Source of the DNA: Alphaproteobacteria bacterium | Lineage (GTDB): Bacteria > Pseudomonadota > Alphaproteobacteria > JAEULC01 | Assembly: GCA_023150455.1 (NCBI GenBank) | Contig: JAKLKW010000030.1 | Span: 1 to 40,925, forward strand | Length of the DNA stretch: 40,925 nucleotides | Direction of reading: 5' to 3' | Part shown: positions 39,939 to 40,925 of the stretch, one piece after another | Layout of the letters: the number at the start of each line of letters is the position of its first letter | Numbering within the stretch: position 1 is the first letter of the stretch | Notes under the pieces: generated by a model | What the model saw: only the letters and a program-made list of their open reading frames with translations | Told to the model about the DNA's origin: nothing | The model's database searches: none | Made by a program: the position numbers and the translations under genes

Positions 39939-40925
39939 CCTCGCGCAGCATCTCGCAGACATAGTCGACCGCCTTCTCGTCCATCGTCGGATAGAACGGC
40001 AGCGACAGGCACCGCTCGCCGAACCACTCGGCCTGCGGCAAGCGGCCGGCTTGATGGCCGAACGTCTGCGAGAAGTACGTCGTCAGGTGAACCGGGCGGT
40101 AGTTCACGACCGTCTCGACACCGCGCGCGCGCAGCGCCGCGATCACCTCGTCGCGATTCTCGACGAGGACCGGCAGCAGGTGTCGCGCGTGGATCGACGC
40201 CGGCCGGGCCGGCACCTGGATCAGGCCGTCGATGCCTTCGAGGCCGCGCGCGTAGCGCCCGGCGAGCGCTTCGCGCCGGGCCAGCTTGCCCGCGAGCCGC
40301 TCGAACTGGGGCAGCAGGATCGCCGCCTCGATGTTGCTCATGTTGTACTTCCAGCCGAATACCGGCATGTCCCAGTGCTTGTAGCCCTCGCGGTGCCGGT
40401 CGACGGAGGTCTTGTCCATGCCGTGGTGCCTGAGCAGCCGCAGCGCGAAATAGAGCTTCTCGTCGTTGACGGTGACGGCGCCACCCTCGCCGCAGGTGAG
40501 GTTCTTGGTGGCGAAGAAGCTGAAGGCGGCGGCATCGGAAAGCTGGCCGGGACGCACGCCGTCGCGGGCGCCTTCCACGCAGTGGGCGCAGTCCTCGACC
40601 AGGCGCAACGCGTGCTTGTCGGCGATCGCGCGCAGGGCCCGCATGTCGCACATCTGTCCGAACAGGTGGACCGGCAGGATGGCGCGCGTGCGCGGCGTGA
40701 TGGCGGCTTCGACCAGGCTGGCGTCGATGTTGCCGGTGTCGCGCTCGACGTCGACGAACACCGGCTTGGCGCCGGCCTGCACGATCGCCGTCGCCGTCGC
40801 GATGAAGGTCATGGGCGTGGTGATGACCTCGTCACCCCGGCCGACGCCGAGCGCCTCGAGCGCGATATGCATGCCGCCGGTGCAGCTGGTGACGCCGATG
40901 GCGTGCCTGGCCCCGAGCAGCGCGG
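39880..40925 (-). CDS. DegT/DnrJ/EryC1-type sugar aminotransferase, partial
   Basis: The frame continues off the right edge, so the N-terminus is missing; 347 residues are visible, starting in ALLGARHAIGVTSCTGGMHIALEAL. The PLP-binding lysine lies in FSFFATKNLTCGEGG, and the conserved DEVITTPMTFIATATAIVQAGAKPVFVDVE, LVEDCAHCVEG and GWKYNMSNIEAAILLPQ segments identify a DegT-fold sugar aminotransferase that transfers an amino group to a keto-sugar nucleotide. This fits the two SDR genes in the locus, which could supply the keto-sugar, and the WbqC protein. The C-terminus overlaps the convergent membrane-protein gene by 59 bp. Substrate unknown. Confidence 0.9.
   Translation of the reverse strand, partial: ALLGARHAIGVTSCTGGMHIALEALGVGRGDEVITTPMTFIATATAIVQAGAKPVFVDVERDTGNIDASLVEAAITPRTRAILPVHLFGQMCDMRALRAIADKHALRLVEDCAHCVEGARDGVRPGQLSDAAAFSFFATKNLTCGEGGAVTVNDEKLYFALRLLRHHGMDKTSVDRHREGYKHWDMPVFGWKYNMSNIEAAILLPQFERLAGKLARREALAGRYARGLEGIDGLIQVPARPASIHARHLLPVLVENRDEVIAALRARGVETVVNYRPVHLTTYFSQTFGHQAGRLPQAEWFGERCLSLPFYPTMDEKAVDYVCEMLREVMATARRPVNPGPWTALPG

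Overview
The window is high-GC, densely packed bacterial DNA, most likely from an alphaproteobacterium of the Rhodospirillales/Reyranella kind. That placement is an inference from base composition, codon use, an SigF/NrsF module, DUF5985 proteins and NitT/TauT-type transport operons; no 16S rRNA or other decisive marker is present. I see no tRNA, rRNA, CRISPR array, insertion sequence or prophage.

Left part (1-16.8 kb) is mostly metabolic and regulatory. It holds the end of an M15-like peptidase, a thiamine-diphosphate enzyme of the acetolactate-synthase superfamily, a universal stress protein, a flavin reductase, glutaminyl-tRNA synthetase (glnS), and an AraC regulator whose start codon interlocks with that of a DUF2000 gene. 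A seven-gene minus-strand operon follows (13795 down to 7127): membrane dipeptidase, ABC ATPase, permease and binding protein of the NitT/TauT type, a phytoene-dehydrogenase-like flavoenzyme, a muconolactone-isomerase-like protein and a LacI regulator. Two overlapping LacI-family operator-like sequences lie upstream of the first gene, so the operon is probably controlled by its own last gene. Next come a three-gene membrane/winged-helix set and an ECF sigma factor with its NrsF anti-sigma factor, divergent from a bufferin-like (BufA1, DUF2282) precursor that has no modification genes beside it.

Middle part (16.8-20.7 kb) contains two divergently transcribed paralogous polytopic membrane proteins of a family I do not recognise. 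They are separated by a 334-bp region with a perfect hairpin.

Right part (20.8-40.9 kb) is a surface-glycan (O-antigen or capsule-like) biosynthesis region. It has at least six SAM-dependent methyltransferases of differing types, a GDP-heptose-type activation pair (HddA-like kinase and HddC-like nucleotidyltransferase), a polyprenyl-phosphate GT2 glycosyltransferase with a small SMR-like membrane protein, two sugar-nucleotide epimerase/dehydratases, a DegT-type aminotransferase, a WbqC protein and an LPG-synthase/AglD-type membrane protein. It also carries an 836-residue protein that looks like a glycosyltransferase joined to a Rossmann domain through a helical linker, and a radical SAM/SPASM pair, one member of which is split by an apparent one-base deletion. 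Together these suggest synthesis, methylation and membrane transfer of an unusual heptose- and amino-sugar-containing glycan; the end product cannot be read from the sequence.
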